Positions 40,815-49,141 of a DNA stretch of 58,316 nucleotides are shown one piece after another. A model generated the notes under the pieces. That model saw only the letters and a program-made list of their open reading frames with translations, ran no database searches and was not told the DNA's origin. Within the stretch, counting starts at the first letter, position 1. Every line of letters begins with the position of its first letter. The position numbers and the translations under genes were made by a program. The DNA is from Streptomyces sp. DH37 (GTDB lineage Bacteria; Actinomycetota; Actinomycetes; Streptomycetales; Streptomycetaceae): assembly GCF_029813835.1 (NCBI RefSeq), contig NZ_JARVKV010000039.1, forward strand, positions 1 to 58,316, read 5' to 3'.

Positions 40815-41461
40815 CGTTCCCCCTCCTTCTCCGGGCCCCCGCCCCCGGCGGCGCCCGGGCGGGCCCCGCTGTTCTCGCTGTTCCTGCCGTCCCCGCCGTC
40901 CCCGCCGTCCTCGCAGCCCCCGCTGTCCCTGCCGTCCTCGCCGTCCTCGCGGCGGGCGCGGTCCTCCAGCTCCTCGCGCAGCCGGGCCAGCGCCCGGTGC
41001 AGGGTGCTCTTGACCGTACCGGCCGACATGCCCAGCGCCGCGGCCGTCTCCTCCGTGCTCAGCTGCTCCCAGTGGCGCAGGACGACCACACCGCGCTGCC
41101 TGGGGGCCAGCACCCCCAGTATGTCGATGAGCAGGGCGCGGTCGGCGTGCCGCTCGGTGCCGTCGTCCACGCCGACCACGTCCGGCGGCAGGTCGGTGGG
41201 GATCTCCTCCAGCCGCCGGGCGCGCCACCACTGGGTGCGGGTGTTGAGCATCACCCGGCGCAGATAGGCGTCCGCCAGCGACTTGTCGGCTATGCCGTCC
41301 CAGTGGCCGTACGTGCGGGCCAGGGCGGTCTGCAGCAGGTCCTGGGCGTCCGCCGGGTCGGAGACCAGGCGGCGGGCGCTGCGCAGCAGGGCGTCCTGCC
41401 GCGTCCGGACGTACTCCTCGAAGTCCAGCTCAGGTGCCTGCGGCGCCGCTGCCGTGGTCAT
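40802..41461 (-). CDS. sigE: ECF sigma factor SigE, with C-terminal extension
   Basis: Sigma factor for cell-envelope genes. The core is typical: sigma2 with RTRQDALLRSARRLVSDPADAQDLLQTALARTYGHW (recognisable in overlapping halves) and sigma4 with LAPRQRGVVVLRHWEQLSTEETAAAL and GTVKSTLHRALARLR. There is no adjacent anti-sigma gene; control is through the CseBC-regulated promoter. The 219-residue product carries about 45 extra C-terminal residues rich in Gly, Asp, Asn and Ser beyond the sigma4 domain. The start ATG follows GGGAGG. The stop lies inside cseA. Confidence 0.93.
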   Translation of the reverse strand: MTTAAAPQAPELDFEEYVRTRQDALLRSARRLVSDPADAQDLLQTALARTYGHWDGIADKSLADAYLRRVMLNTRTQWWRARRLEEIPTDLPPDVVGVDDGTERHADRALLIDILGVLAPRQRGVVVLRHWEQLSTEETAAALGMSAGTVKSTLHRALARLREELEDRARREDGEDGRDSGGCEDGGDGGDGRNSENSGARPGAAGGGGPEKEGERCRR

Positions 41462-41511
41462 GCCCGCCTCCCGCGTTCCCCGTGGTTCCCCGTCGTGGCC
41501 GTTCGGGCGGG

Positions 41512-41517
41512 ACGCTA
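41512..41517 (-). promoter_or_regulatory. -10-like hexamer of sigE
   Basis: On the minus strand TAGCGT lies about 50 nt before the sigE ATG. A start near 41505 would give a leader that includes the GGGAGG ribosome-binding site. CseB should act just upstream. Confidence 0.35.
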
Positions 41518-41600
41518 CGGAGGCGGTGTTGCGGCCCGCCCCGCCGCGGGGGCACGGGGACCGCACGGCTGTCCCGCGGTTGTGTAACGACCGGAGGCGG

Positions 41601-41612
41601 CGTTCCGGAACG
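41601..41612. promoter_or_regulatory. 12-bp perfect palindrome upstream of sigE
   Basis: CGTTCCGGAACG is fully self-complementary, about 90 bp upstream of the putative sigE -10 element. It is a possible regulator site; I do not know the CseB consensus. Confidence 0.3.
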
Positions 41613-41740
41613 GTGACGGGCGGCGGATGACGGGCGGCGGGGGACCGTTGGGTGACCGGCGAGTGATCGGTGGTGGGGCTGACGGTCGGCGGTGCGGCGG
41701 TGCCGGGCGGGGTGCGGCGGTGACGGCCGCCGCACCCGCC

Positions 41741-42703
41741 TCACATGCCCGGGCTCCGGCCCTGGGGCAGCCGGTACGCGCCGCCCTCCAGCGGCTCGAC
41801 CAGCCCGTCCGCGACCAGCCCGTCCAGCGCGCGGGCCCGCTGCACCGGCTCGTCCCACACCGCGTCCAGGGCGGACTGCGGCACCGGCTCCACCGCCTCG
41901 CGCAGCACGGCCAGCAGCCTGCCGCGCACCTGGCGGTCGGTGCCCGCGTAGCTCTGGCCGCGGCGCGGCGGACCGTCGTGCGCGGGTGAGCCGGCCCGGC
42001 GCCAGGCGCACAGGTCCATGACGGGGCAGTTCTCGCAGTCCGGCTTGCGGGCCGTGCACACCAGGGCGCCCAGCTCCATGGTGGCCGCCGCCCAGCGTGC
42101 CGCCGTCGCGTCCTCCTCGGGCAGGACGGCCCGGGCGAGCCTGCGCTCGGCGGCGGTGGTGGCGGTCGGCGGGAACTCGCGGCCGCCGAACGCGCGGGCG
42201 AAGACCCGCCGGACGTTGGTGTCCAGCACGGCGTGCCGCTGCCCGTAGGCGAAGGAGGCCACGGCGGCCGCCGTGTACTCGCCCACGCCGGGCAGGGCGA
42301 GGAGCTGGGCGTGCTCCTTGGGCACGTCGCCGCCGTGCCGTTCCGTTATGGCGGCGGCGGCGCCGTGCAGCCGCAGGGCGCGGCGCGGGTAGCCCAGGCG
42401 GCCCCAGGCGCGTACCGCCTCACCGGGCGGTTCGGCGGCCAGGTCGGCGGGGCGCGGCCAGCGGGCGAGCCACTGCTCGTACACGGGCAGCACCCGGCTG
42501 ACGGGCGTCTGCTGGAGCATGAACTCGCTGACCATCACTCCCCAGGCGCCCGCCTCGGGGCGGCGCCAGGGAAGGTCGCGGGCGTGCTGGTCGAACCAGT
42601 CGATGACCGGTCCGTGGAGGTCGGCGGGGGCGGGGGACTCGGCGGTACGGAGGCCGGTCGCGGTCAGACCGGTGGCGCTGTGCTCGGATGTGGTCGCAGT
42701 CAT
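41741..42703 (-). CDS. mutY: A/G-specific adenine glycosylase
   Basis: Removes adenine mispaired with 8-oxoguanine. The 320-residue product has the catalytic Glu region VSEFMLQQTPVSRV, the helix-hairpin-helix LPGVGEYTAAAVASFA with the catalytic Asp in VLDTNVRRVFAR, and the [4Fe-4S] ligands C-x6-C-x2-C-x5-C in VCTARKPDCENCPVMDLCAW. The C-terminal 8-oxoG-recognition domain is short, as often seen in actinobacteria. ATG 42703 is preceded by GGAAGG. Confidence 0.93.
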   Translation of the reverse strand: MTATTSEHSATGLTATGLRTAESPAPADLHGPVIDWFDQHARDLPWRRPEAGAWGVMVSEFMLQQTPVSRVLPVYEQWLARWPRPADLAAEPPGEAVRAWGRLGYPRRALRLHGAAAAITERHGGDVPKEHAQLLALPGVGEYTAAAVASFAYGQRHAVLDTNVRRVFARAFGGREFPPTATTAAERRLARAVLPEEDATAARWAAATMELGALVCTARKPDCENCPVMDLCAWRRAGSPAHDGPPRRGQSYAGTDRQVRGRLLAVLREAVEPVPQSALDAVWDEPVQRARALDGLVADGLVEPLEGGAYRLPQGRSPGM

Positions 42704-42853
42704 GGCCTTCCGATCCTGACACGGCGGGGCGCGGCAGCGAAGCGGCCCGCGCCGATGGGCGGCCAGCACCACCCGTCCCGCTCGCGGTACCTCCTTCTGC
42801 GCGCCCCCGCGCCCCCGCGCCCTCTTCCGGGGCGCCTCTCCGCGCGGCGCCGC

Positions 42854-43495
42854 CTACGAGGCCGGCCCGGTGCGGCCGAGCCGCGCACGTGCCCGGCCCG
42901 CCAGCACGGCCGCCGGTCCCGCGGCCGACCGCGTCACCAGCAGCACCACGGCCGCGCCCAGCAGCGCGCCCGCCGCCACGTCGTGCGGATAGTGCACCCC
43001 GACGAACACCCGGGAGAACGCCGTCAGCGCCGCCAGCGGCAGCACCAGCCAGGCCGCCGCCCGCCAGACCAGCGCGACGGCCACCGCCGCGGCGACGGCG
43101 ACGGTGGCGTGGTTGCTGGGGAAGGACCAGTCGCCCGGCTCCGGGCAGGGCGCGATCGGCGCCGTGGCACCCGGCACGGCCCGGCACGGCCGCTCCTCCC
43201 GCACGACCAGCTTGACGGCCTCGCTGACGCCGTACGCCACCACCACCGCCGATCCGCCCAGCAGGGCCCGCGCCAGGATCCGCGGCTCGGCGCGCCGGAC
43301 CCGCCAGCACGCCGCCGCCAGCAGCGCGACGAGGACCAGCAGCCCGCCCTCGGTGCCGTACTCGGCCAGGGCGCGCGTCCAGCCGGGGGTGTCGTGCGCG
43401 AAGTCGGTGACGCCCCGGTAGAGGTCGCCGGGGAGAGCGTCCCGGGAGCCGTCCCGGAGCCCGTCGCGGGCATCGTCTCGAAGATCACTGCTCAT
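42854..43495 (-). CDS. PAP2-family phosphatase, membrane
   Basis: A 213-residue integral membrane protein with the three acid-phosphatase motifs: KLVVREERPC (KxxxxxxRP), PSNHATVA (PSGH-like) and SRVFVGVHYPHD (SRxxxxxHxxxD). Five or six membrane helices surround them. Such proteins dephosphorylate undecaprenyl diphosphate or phosphatidic-type lipids at the outer face; the substrate here is unknown. The start has a leaderless-type hexamer 6 nt upstream. About 150 bp separate it from mutY downstream. Confidence 0.88.
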   Translation of the reverse strand: MSSDLRDDARDGLRDGSRDALPGDLYRGVTDFAHDTPGWTRALAEYGTEGGLLVLVALLAAACWRVRRAEPRILARALLGGSAVVVAYGVSEAVKLVVREERPCRAVPGATAPIAPCPEPGDWSFPSNHATVAVAAAVAVALVWRAAAWLVLPLAALTAFSRVFVGVHYPHDVAAGALLGAAVVLLVTRSAAGPAAVLAGRARARLGRTGPAS

Positions 43496-43501
43496 GCGTG
43501 A

Positions 43502-43507
43502 ACGGTA
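43502..43507 (-). promoter_or_regulatory. -10-like hexamer, leaderless promoter of the PAP2 gene
   Basis: On the minus strand TACCGT ends 6 nt before the ATG at 43495. Confidence 0.5.
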
Positions 43508-43644
43508 CGGAAAGGAACCGCTCGGTCACGTACGGCGACGGCCGGGTGCCGCCCCTTCCGGCCGCCGGGCCCCACCGGGCCGTTCATCATAAAAGTTGGC
43601 CTCTTGTGCGGCGGGTAAGGCCGTGTGGGGCACTTGATGTCTCG

Positions 43645-43650
43645 TAAGGT
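43645..43650 (+). promoter_or_regulatory. -10-like hexamer, leaderless promoter
   Basis: TAAGGT ends 6 nt before the GTG at 43657, which favours that start over the TTG at 43651. Confidence 0.5.
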
Positions 43651-43656
43651 TTGCGC

Positions 43657-44550
43657 GTGGGATCTCTGCGCAATCCGGTCGGGCCCCTTCCTTCCTCCAT
43701 CTACTGGCGGCGAAGGGCGGTCTTGCTTGCGCTCCTGGTGTGCCTGGCGCTGCTCGCCGTGTGGGCCGTCAGGTCCGGGGGCTCCGACGGCGGCGGGAGC
43801 GACCAGGGCGGGAAACGGGACGGCGGCGAGGTGCCGGGCACCATCACCCCCGGACCGTCCTCCTCCGACTCCCTGATCAGCGAACGTCCCGGCGGACGCG
43901 AGGAGGCGAGCGGCGGCACCGGTGGCTCGGGCGGTTCGGGTGGCTCGGGCGGTTCCGGAGGCGGCCCGGAGGGCTCCGGTGACGGTTCGGGCGACGGTTC
44001 CGGCGACGGTTCCGGGGGCGGTTCCGGGGACGGGGACACCGACGGCGAGGGCGCCGGCGGTGCGAAGGGTTCCGGATCGGGCGCCGGCGGTGCATCGGGA
44101 GGCGGCGTCTCGGGCGGCGCCGAGGCCGTGCCGGCCGGTTCCGGCCTCCCCGACTGCCGCCCCGGATCGGTCGAGGTGACGCTGCGCAGCGAGGAGAACC
44201 GGTACGCGCCCGGTGAGGAGCCCGTCTTCCGGCTGACCGTGCGGAACGAGGGCGGCGGCGCCTGCAAGGTCGACTTCGGCAGCGGCGCCACGGCCTTCAC
44301 CATCATCGAGACCCAGGACGGCGACGAGAAGGTCTGGAAGTCCGAGCACTGCCCGAAGGGCGCCCGCTCGGCCCTCTACAAGGTCCCGGCGGGCGGTACG
44401 GCCGTCCGCACCCTGGAGTGGGACCGCCGGCACAGCACCCCCGGGTGCGGTACGCCCGGCGCCGAGGCGAAGGCCGGCACCTATCTGGTCGAGGCCGAAC
44501 TGGAGGGGCTGGAGAAGGTGCGCACCTCGTTCGTCCTCACCAAGGACTGA
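43657..44550 (+). CDS. Membrane-anchored extracellular protein with Gly/Ser linker
   Basis: A 297-residue protein. A short cytoplasmic start MGSLRNPVGPLPSSIYWRRR leads into one membrane helix (AVLLALLVCLALLAVWAV), then a low-complexity linker of roughly 100 residues rich in Gly, Ser and Asp, and an exported domain from about residue 165 (DCRPGSVEVTLRSEENRY, ...VFRLTVRNEGGGAC) with four cysteines and an immunoglobulin-like strand pattern. It resembles surface-exposed proteins of unknown function near disA in Streptomyces. The linker is probably unstructured and may cross the peptidoglycan. It is convergent with disA. Confidence 0.8.
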   Translation: MGSLRNPVGPLPSSIYWRRRAVLLALLVCLALLAVWAVRSGGSDGGGSDQGGKRDGGEVPGTITPGPSSSDSLISERPGGREEASGGTGGSGGSGGSGGSGGGPEGSGDGSGDGSGDGSGGGSGDGDTDGEGAGGAKGSGSGAGGASGGGVSGGAEAVPAGSGLPDCRPGSVEVTLRSEENRYAPGEEPVFRLTVRNEGGGACKVDFGSGATAFTIIETQDGDEKVWKSEHCPKGARSALYKVPAGGTAVRTLEWDRRHSTPGCGTPGAEAKAGTYLVEAELEGLEKVRTSFVLTKD

Positions 44551-44553
44551 GCC

Positions 44554-44578
44554 CGGGCCCGGCCGCGGGCCGGGCCCG
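44554..44578. terminator. Bidirectional hairpin between convergent genes
   Basis: GGGCCCGGCC and GGCCGGGCCC (11 bp with the flanking C-G pair) enclose a 3-nt loop. It can serve the exported-protein gene and disA. Confidence 0.6.
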
Positions 44579-44646
44579 CGGCCGGCAGGGGATCGGGCCC
44601 GCCGTCCCGCCGGCCGCACCGGAGCCGGCCGCGGGGGCCGGACGCG

Positions 44647-45747
44647 TCAGACGTACCGCTCCAGGATCGACGACTCCGCCAGCCGCGACAGGCCCTCGCG
44701 GACCGACCTGGCCCGCGCCTCGCCCACGCCGTCGACGGTCTGCAGGTCGTCCACGCTCGCGGCCAGCAGCTTCTGCAGCCCGCCGAAGTGCTCGACCAGC
44801 CGCTCGATCACGGTGTTCGGCAGCCGCGGCACCTTCGCCAGCAGGCGGTAACCGCGCGGCGAGACCGCCGAGTCCAGCGTCTCCGGCGAGCCGCTGTACC
44901 CCAGCGCCCGTGCCACCGTGGGCAGTTCGAGCAGCTCGGTGTGGGACAGCCGGTCCAGTTCGGCCAGCGCCTCGGTGACGGTGCGGGACCGCTTGGCGGT
45001 CGGCTCCGGCACGTAGTCGCGGGCGACCAGCTCGCGCTCGGGCTCCACCCCCGCGATCAGCTCGTCGAGTTGGAGGGAGAGCAGCCGTCCGTCCGTGCCC
45101 AGCTCCACCACGTACTCGGCGATCTCCGTCGCGATCCGCCGCACCATCTCCAGGCGCTGCGAGACCGCGGAGACGTCCCGGACGGTCACCAGGTCCTCGA
45201 TCTCCAGCGCGGAGAGCGTGCCCGCCACCTCGTCCAGGCGCAGCTTGTACCGTTCCAGCGTCGCCAGCGCCTGGTTGGCCCGGGACAGGATCGCCGCCGA
45301 GTCCTCCAGCACGCGCCGCTGGCCGTCCACGTACAGGGCGATCAGCCGCATCGACTGGCTCACCGACACCACCGGGAAGCCGGTCTGGATCGACACCCGC
45401 TGCGCGGTGCGGTGCCGGGTGCCCGTCTCCTCCGTCGGGATCGAGGCGTCCGGCACGAGCTGCACGCCCGCCCGCACGATCTTGGTGATGTCCCTGTCGA
45501 GGATCAGCGCGCCGTCCAGCTTGCACAGCTCGCGCAGCCGCGTCGCGCTGAACTCCACGTCCAGCACGAACCCCCCGGAGCACAGCGCCTCGACGCTCTT
45601 GTCCATGCCCAGGACGATCAGCCCGCCGGTGTTCCCCCGCAGGACGCGCTCCAGGCCGTCGCGCAGCGCCGTACCAGGCGCGACCGCGCTCAGTGAGGCG
45701 CGCAACAGGCCGTCGGCGCCGGTTGCTGCCCGGTCGTTGGCTGCCAC
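44647..45747 (-). CDS. disA: Diadenylate cyclase DisA
   Basis: DNA-integrity scanning protein that makes cyclic di-AMP from two ATP and binds branched DNA. The 366-residue product has the DAC catalytic motifs LDGALILD (DGA) and GTRHRTAQR (RHR), a central coiled region, and a C-terminal helix-hairpin-helix domain (TVDGVGEARARSVREGL). GTG 45747, with AAGGAG 5 nt upstream, was preferred over the ATG at 45765. It is 60 bp after radA and probably cotranscribed, as in many Gram-positives, where RadA modulates DisA. Confidence 0.95.
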   Translation of the reverse strand: MAANDRAATGADGLLRASLSAVAPGTALRDGLERVLRGNTGGLIVLGMDKSVEALCSGGFVLDVEFSATRLRELCKLDGALILDRDITKIVRAGVQLVPDASIPTEETGTRHRTAQRVSIQTGFPVVSVSQSMRLIALYVDGQRRVLEDSAAILSRANQALATLERYKLRLDEVAGTLSALEIEDLVTVRDVSAVSQRLEMVRRIATEIAEYVVELGTDGRLLSLQLDELIAGVEPERELVARDYVPEPTAKRSRTVTEALAELDRLSHTELLELPTVARALGYSGSPETLDSAVSPRGYRLLAKVPRLPNTVIERLVEHFGGLQKLLAASVDDLQTVDGVGEARARSVREGLSRLAESSILERYV

Positions 45748-45807
45748 GGCACTCCTTCGGGTCATGCGTACGTACGGGCGAGACCAGGGCAAAGTCTACC
45801 GGCGGCG

Positions 45808-47250
45808 CTAGCCCTCGTGTGGCGCGCTCCGGTCGGACCCGTCGCGATCGGACCCGTCGGGGCGGCCGGAGCGTGCCGGCCGGGCGGGCAGCACCCGCAG
45901 CGCCTCCCCTATGTCCGCGACCTCCAGCACCCGCATGCCCGCGGGCACCCTGCCCGGATCGGTGGGGACCAGGGCGTGGGTGAAGCCCAGGCGCGCCGCC
46001 TCCGCGAGCCTGCGCTGCACGCCCGTCACCCGCCTGACCTCGCCCGCCAGGCCCACCTCCCCGATGGCCACCAGGTTCTTGGGCAGCGGGGTGTCGCTGG
46101 CGGCGCTGGCCAGCGCGAGCGCCATGGCCAGGTCGGCGGCGGGCTCCGACAGCCGCACCCCGCCGACCGTGGCGGTGTAGACGTCCCGCTTGCCCAGGGC
46201 GTTGATCCGGCCCCGCTGCTCCAGCACGGCCAGCATCATCGACACGCGCGAGGTCTCCAGCCCGGACGTCGTACGCCGGGGGGAGGGGATCTGGGAGTCC
46301 ACCGTCAGCGACTGCACCTCGGCCACCAGCGGGCGGCGGCCCTCCAGGGTGACGGTCAGACAGGTGCCCGGCACGGGCTCGTCCCGGCGGGTGAGGAACA
46401 GGCCCGAGGGATCGGCCAGGCCGGTGATGCCCTCGTCGTGCAGCTCGAAGCAGCCGACCTCGTCGGTGGCGCCGTAGCGGTTCTTCACACCGCGCACCAG
46501 CCGCAGCCGGGCGTGCCGGTCGCCCTCGAACTGGAGCACCACGTCCACCAGGTGCTCCAGCAGGCGCGGCCCGGCGATGGCGCCGTCCTTGGTGACGTGG
46601 CCCACCAGCAGCGTGGACATCCCGCGCTCCTTGGAGGCCCGGATCAGCGCGCCGGCCACCTCCCGCACCTGGGCCATGCCGCCGGGCGCGCCGTCGATCT
46701 CGGGCGAGGCGACCGTCTGCACCGAGTCCAGGACCAGCAGCGCGGGCTTCACCTCGTCCAGATGGCCCAGGACGGCCGACAGGTCCGTCTCGGCGGCCAG
46801 GTACAGGTGGTCGCTTATCGCCCCGATCCGGTCCGCCCGCAGCCGCACCTGCCCGGCCGACTCCTCGCCGGTGACGTAGAGCGTGCGCCGGTCGGCGTCG
46901 GCCGCCTTGGCCGCGACGTCCAGCAGGAGCGTCGACTTGCCCACGCCCGGCTCGCCCGCCAGCAGCACCACCGCGCCGGGCACCAGCCCGCCGCCCAGCA
47001 CCCGGTCCAGCTCGGGCACCCCCGTGCTGCGCGCGGTGGCCACCTGCCCGTTCACCTGGCCGATGGGCAGCGCGGGGGACGAGACCCGGCCGGGCGCGGT
47101 GGTGCGGACGGCCGGGGTGCCGCCGGTCTCCTCGACGGTGCCCCAGGCGTGGCACTCCGGGCAGCGGCCGAGCCACTTGGCGGTGGTGTAGCCGCACTCG
47201 GTGCAGCGGTAGGCGGGACGGTCCTTGGCGGACGACTTGCGGGCAGCCAT
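45808..47250 (-). CDS. radA: DNA repair protein RadA (Sms)
   Basis: A RecA-like ATPase that helps process recombination intermediates. The 480-residue product has the N-terminal C4 zinc finger (CTECGYTTAKWLGRCPEC), Walker A GEPGVGKST, the RadA-specific motif in the form KNRYGATDEVG (commonly KNRFG) and a Lon-like C-terminal domain. The start has a leaderless hexamer 6 nt upstream. The C terminus is Arg/Asp-rich. Together with disA it forms the canonical radA-disA unit. Confidence 0.95.
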   Translation of the reverse strand: MAARKSSAKDRPAYRCTECGYTTAKWLGRCPECHAWGTVEETGGTPAVRTTAPGRVSSPALPIGQVNGQVATARSTGVPELDRVLGGGLVPGAVVLLAGEPGVGKSTLLLDVAAKAADADRRTLYVTGEESAGQVRLRADRIGAISDHLYLAAETDLSAVLGHLDEVKPALLVLDSVQTVASPEIDGAPGGMAQVREVAGALIRASKERGMSTLLVGHVTKDGAIAGPRLLEHLVDVVLQFEGDRHARLRLVRGVKNRYGATDEVGCFELHDEGITGLADPSGLFLTRRDEPVPGTCLTVTLEGRRPLVAEVQSLTVDSQIPSPRRTTSGLETSRVSMMLAVLEQRGRINALGKRDVYTATVGGVRLSEPAADLAMALALASAASDTPLPKNLVAIGEVGLAGEVRRVTGVQRRLAEAARLGFTHALVPTDPGRVPAGMRVLEVADIGEALRVLPARPARSGRPDGSDRDGSDRSAPHEG

Positions 47251-47256
47251 GCGCTC

Positions 47257-47262
47257 ACGGTA
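47257..47262 (-). promoter_or_regulatory. -10-like hexamer, leaderless promoter of radA
   Basis: On the minus strand TACCGT ends 6 nt before the ATG at 47250. Confidence 0.5.
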
Positions 47263-47447
47263 GCCGGAGCCTCTGACAGCCGTGTCCCGCCGGGACGCGG
47301 CGGGGGCACGACGGGGGTACGGCGGGGGCACGACCGGGAACACGGCGGGGGAGCCGCCGGGGCGGATCCGTTCCGTGCGCCCTCACACACCCTCCGCACA
47401 CCCGCCACTGAGCGTTTGTGCGTTTTACCGCAGATCGTCACCCGTAA

Positions 47448-47458
47448 GGGTTAAACCC
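47448..47458. promoter_or_regulatory. 11-bp palindrome GGGTT-A-AACCC
   Basis: Perfect arms around one base, 36 bp upstream of the -10-like hexamer of the BACON-type gene. Candidate operator. Confidence 0.35.
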
Positions 47459-47464
47459 GCGCAA

Positions 47465-47480
47465 GCATCACCAGTGATGC
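47465..47480. promoter_or_regulatory. 16-bp palindrome at the BACON-gene promoter
   Basis: GCATCAC and GTGATGC are perfect 7-bp arms 2 bp apart. They overlap the expected -35 position of the promoter whose -10 is TACGGT at 47494. Confidence 0.5.
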
Positions 47481-47493
47481 CCGGCCTTCCGCC

Positions 47494-47499
47494 TACGGT
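47494..47499 (+). promoter_or_regulatory. -10-like hexamer, leaderless promoter
   Basis: TACGGT ends 7 nt before GTG 47507 (10 nt before ATG 47510). It supports GTG 47507 as the start. Confidence 0.45.
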
Positions 47500-47506
47500 C
47501 GGCTGG

Positions 47507-49141
47507 GTGATGAGCACTCGGCGCGAGCACCCCACGCACACCACCGGCGTACACCGGGCGCACCGTGGCACGCACCGCGCCGCGGCGCGGCCGCCGGTGC
47601 ACGTCGACCCGTACCGGGACCACCTGGACGGGCTGTTCACGTACTGCCTGTCCGTCATGTGCGAGCACGAGGCGGCCGTCTCCGTCCTCGGCGAGGCCCT
47701 GGCCGTCGCCGAGCGGCAGCGCCGCCGCGGACGCACCCCCGCCGACACGGCGCTGCACCGGCCCTGGCTGTACGCGCTGGCCCGCTGGTCCTGCCTGCGG
47801 CGCCTGGCCGAGCGGCGGGGCGCCCGCCCCGAGCCCCCGGAGGTCCCCGGCGCCCTGGCCGCCGCGCGCCGCCGCGAGCTGGCCGCGCTGGCCTGGCCCG
47901 AGGCCGCGGGCACCGGCCCCGAGCAGCGCGAGGCACTGGAGCTGGCCGTCCGCCACCACCTGCCGGTCCACGAGGTCGCCGCCGTGCTCGGCACGGACCA
48001 CGACGGCACCGAGCTGCTGCTGTCCAGCGCCGCCTGCGAGGTGGAGCGCACCCGCACCGCGCTCGCCGTCGTCGACCGGGGCGGCTGCCCGGCCGTCGCC
48101 CGGCTCGCCGGCGACCGGGAGGTGCTGCTGGGCAGCGCGCTCCGCCGCGAGCTGGTGCGGCACGTGGACGAGTGCCCCGAGTGCCGCCGCACCGCCGAGC
48201 GGGTCCTGGCGGGCGGCCCGTGGCCGGGCACGGCCCCCGCGGACGTCGGCGCGCTCACCGTGCTGCCCGCCCCGCGCGCGGACGTGCACGCCGCGATGCT
48301 CGCCGCGCAGCGCGCGCGGGCCCAGCACACCCCGCGCTTCGACCGGCGCGGCTTCCCCGTCGCCACCCGGGACCGCGCCGAGCGCTTCGACCGGCTGCGC
48401 AGCCGCGCGGTGACCACCACGGTCGTCGCCACCGTCGTCGCCGCGCCGGTGCTGGCGCTGTGGGCGGCGTACCGCGGCGCGCCGCTGGCGGACGGCGGAC
48501 CCGGCGGCGCCCCCGTCTCGGCGTCCGAGTACGGGGAGCGGAGCGGGCCCTACGGCGACGAGGGCCGGGCCGGGAGCACCGACACCTCCCGCGACGGGCC
48601 CGGCGTGCGCGTCGACGTGGGCGGCGCGGACGCCTCGGCCGGGCGGGGCGCCCCGCCCTCCGGCACGGGCCGCGCGCGGGGCGCGGACGCGAGCGGACCG
48701 CCGCGCGGGGACGCCCGTACGGGGCCGGGCCGCCTGACGGTCGAGGCCCGGCCGTACGGGGACGTCACCCTCGTCACCCTCGCCGCCTCCGGCGGCGCCC
48801 CGGTCGACTGGACGGCCTCGGTGGACGCCCCCTGGCTGCGGCTGGACCGCGCCCACGGGACGCTGCGGCCCGGCGAGTCGGCCACGGTCACCGTCGCCGT
48901 GGACCGGACGCGGGAGCCGGCGGGCGCGTGGACCGCGCGGATCACCGTCACCCCGGCGAAGGCGGTGATCACGCTCCACGGGCACGGCGGCGCCCCGGCG
49001 CCGTCCGAGCCGCGGCCGTCCGAGCCCCCCGCGCCCGTCGAGCCGCGGCCGTCCGAGCCGCCCGCCCCCGAGCCGTCCCCCGAGCCGTCGAGCACGCCGC
49101 CGCAGGAGCCCGAGCCGTCCCCGTCCGGGCAGCCGGACTAG
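47507..49141 (+). CDS. Sigma-like / zinc-finger / BACON-domain membrane protein
   Basis: A 544-residue fusion. The N terminus (about residues 25-185) looks like an ECF sigma factor in degenerate form: LFTYCLSVMCEHEAAVSVL for sigma2 and EALELAVRHHLPVHEVAAVLG for sigma4. Next comes a ZAS-type zinc motif H-x3-C-x2-C (RHVDECPECR), then one membrane helix (TTTVVATVVAAPVLALWA) and an extracellular part with a BACON-like beta domain (WLRLDRAHGTLRPGESATVTV) and a Pro/Glu/Ser tail. This could be a sensor in which sigma and anti-sigma parts are fused. Its function is unproven. Confidence 0.8.
   Translation: MMSTRREHPTHTTGVHRAHRGTHRAAARPPVHVDPYRDHLDGLFTYCLSVMCEHEAAVSVLGEALAVAERQRRRGRTPADTALHRPWLYALARWSCLRRLAERRGARPEPPEVPGALAAARRRELAALAWPEAAGTGPEQREALELAVRHHLPVHEVAAVLGTDHDGTELLLSSAACEVERTRTALAVVDRGGCPAVARLAGDREVLLGSALRRELVRHVDECPECRRTAERVLAGGPWPGTAPADVGALTVLPAPRADVHAAMLAAQRARAQHTPRFDRRGFPVATRDRAERFDRLRSRAVTTTVVATVVAAPVLALWAAYRGAPLADGGPGGAPVSASEYGERSGPYGDEGRAGSTDTSRDGPGVRVDVGGADASAGRGAPPSGTGRARGADASGPPRGDARTGPGRLTVEARPYGDVTLVTLAASGGAPVDWTASVDAPWLRLDRAHGTLRPGESATVTVAVDRTREPAGAWTARITVTPAKAVITLHGHGGAPAPSEPRPSEPPAPVEPRPSEPPAPEPSPEPSSTPPQEPEPSPSGQPD

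Noticed and set aside
41430..42059. 209-codon minus-strand frame between sigE and mutY
   Set aside because: Out of frame with mutY and sigE, Arg/Pro-rich; the gap is better explained as the sigE promoter region.
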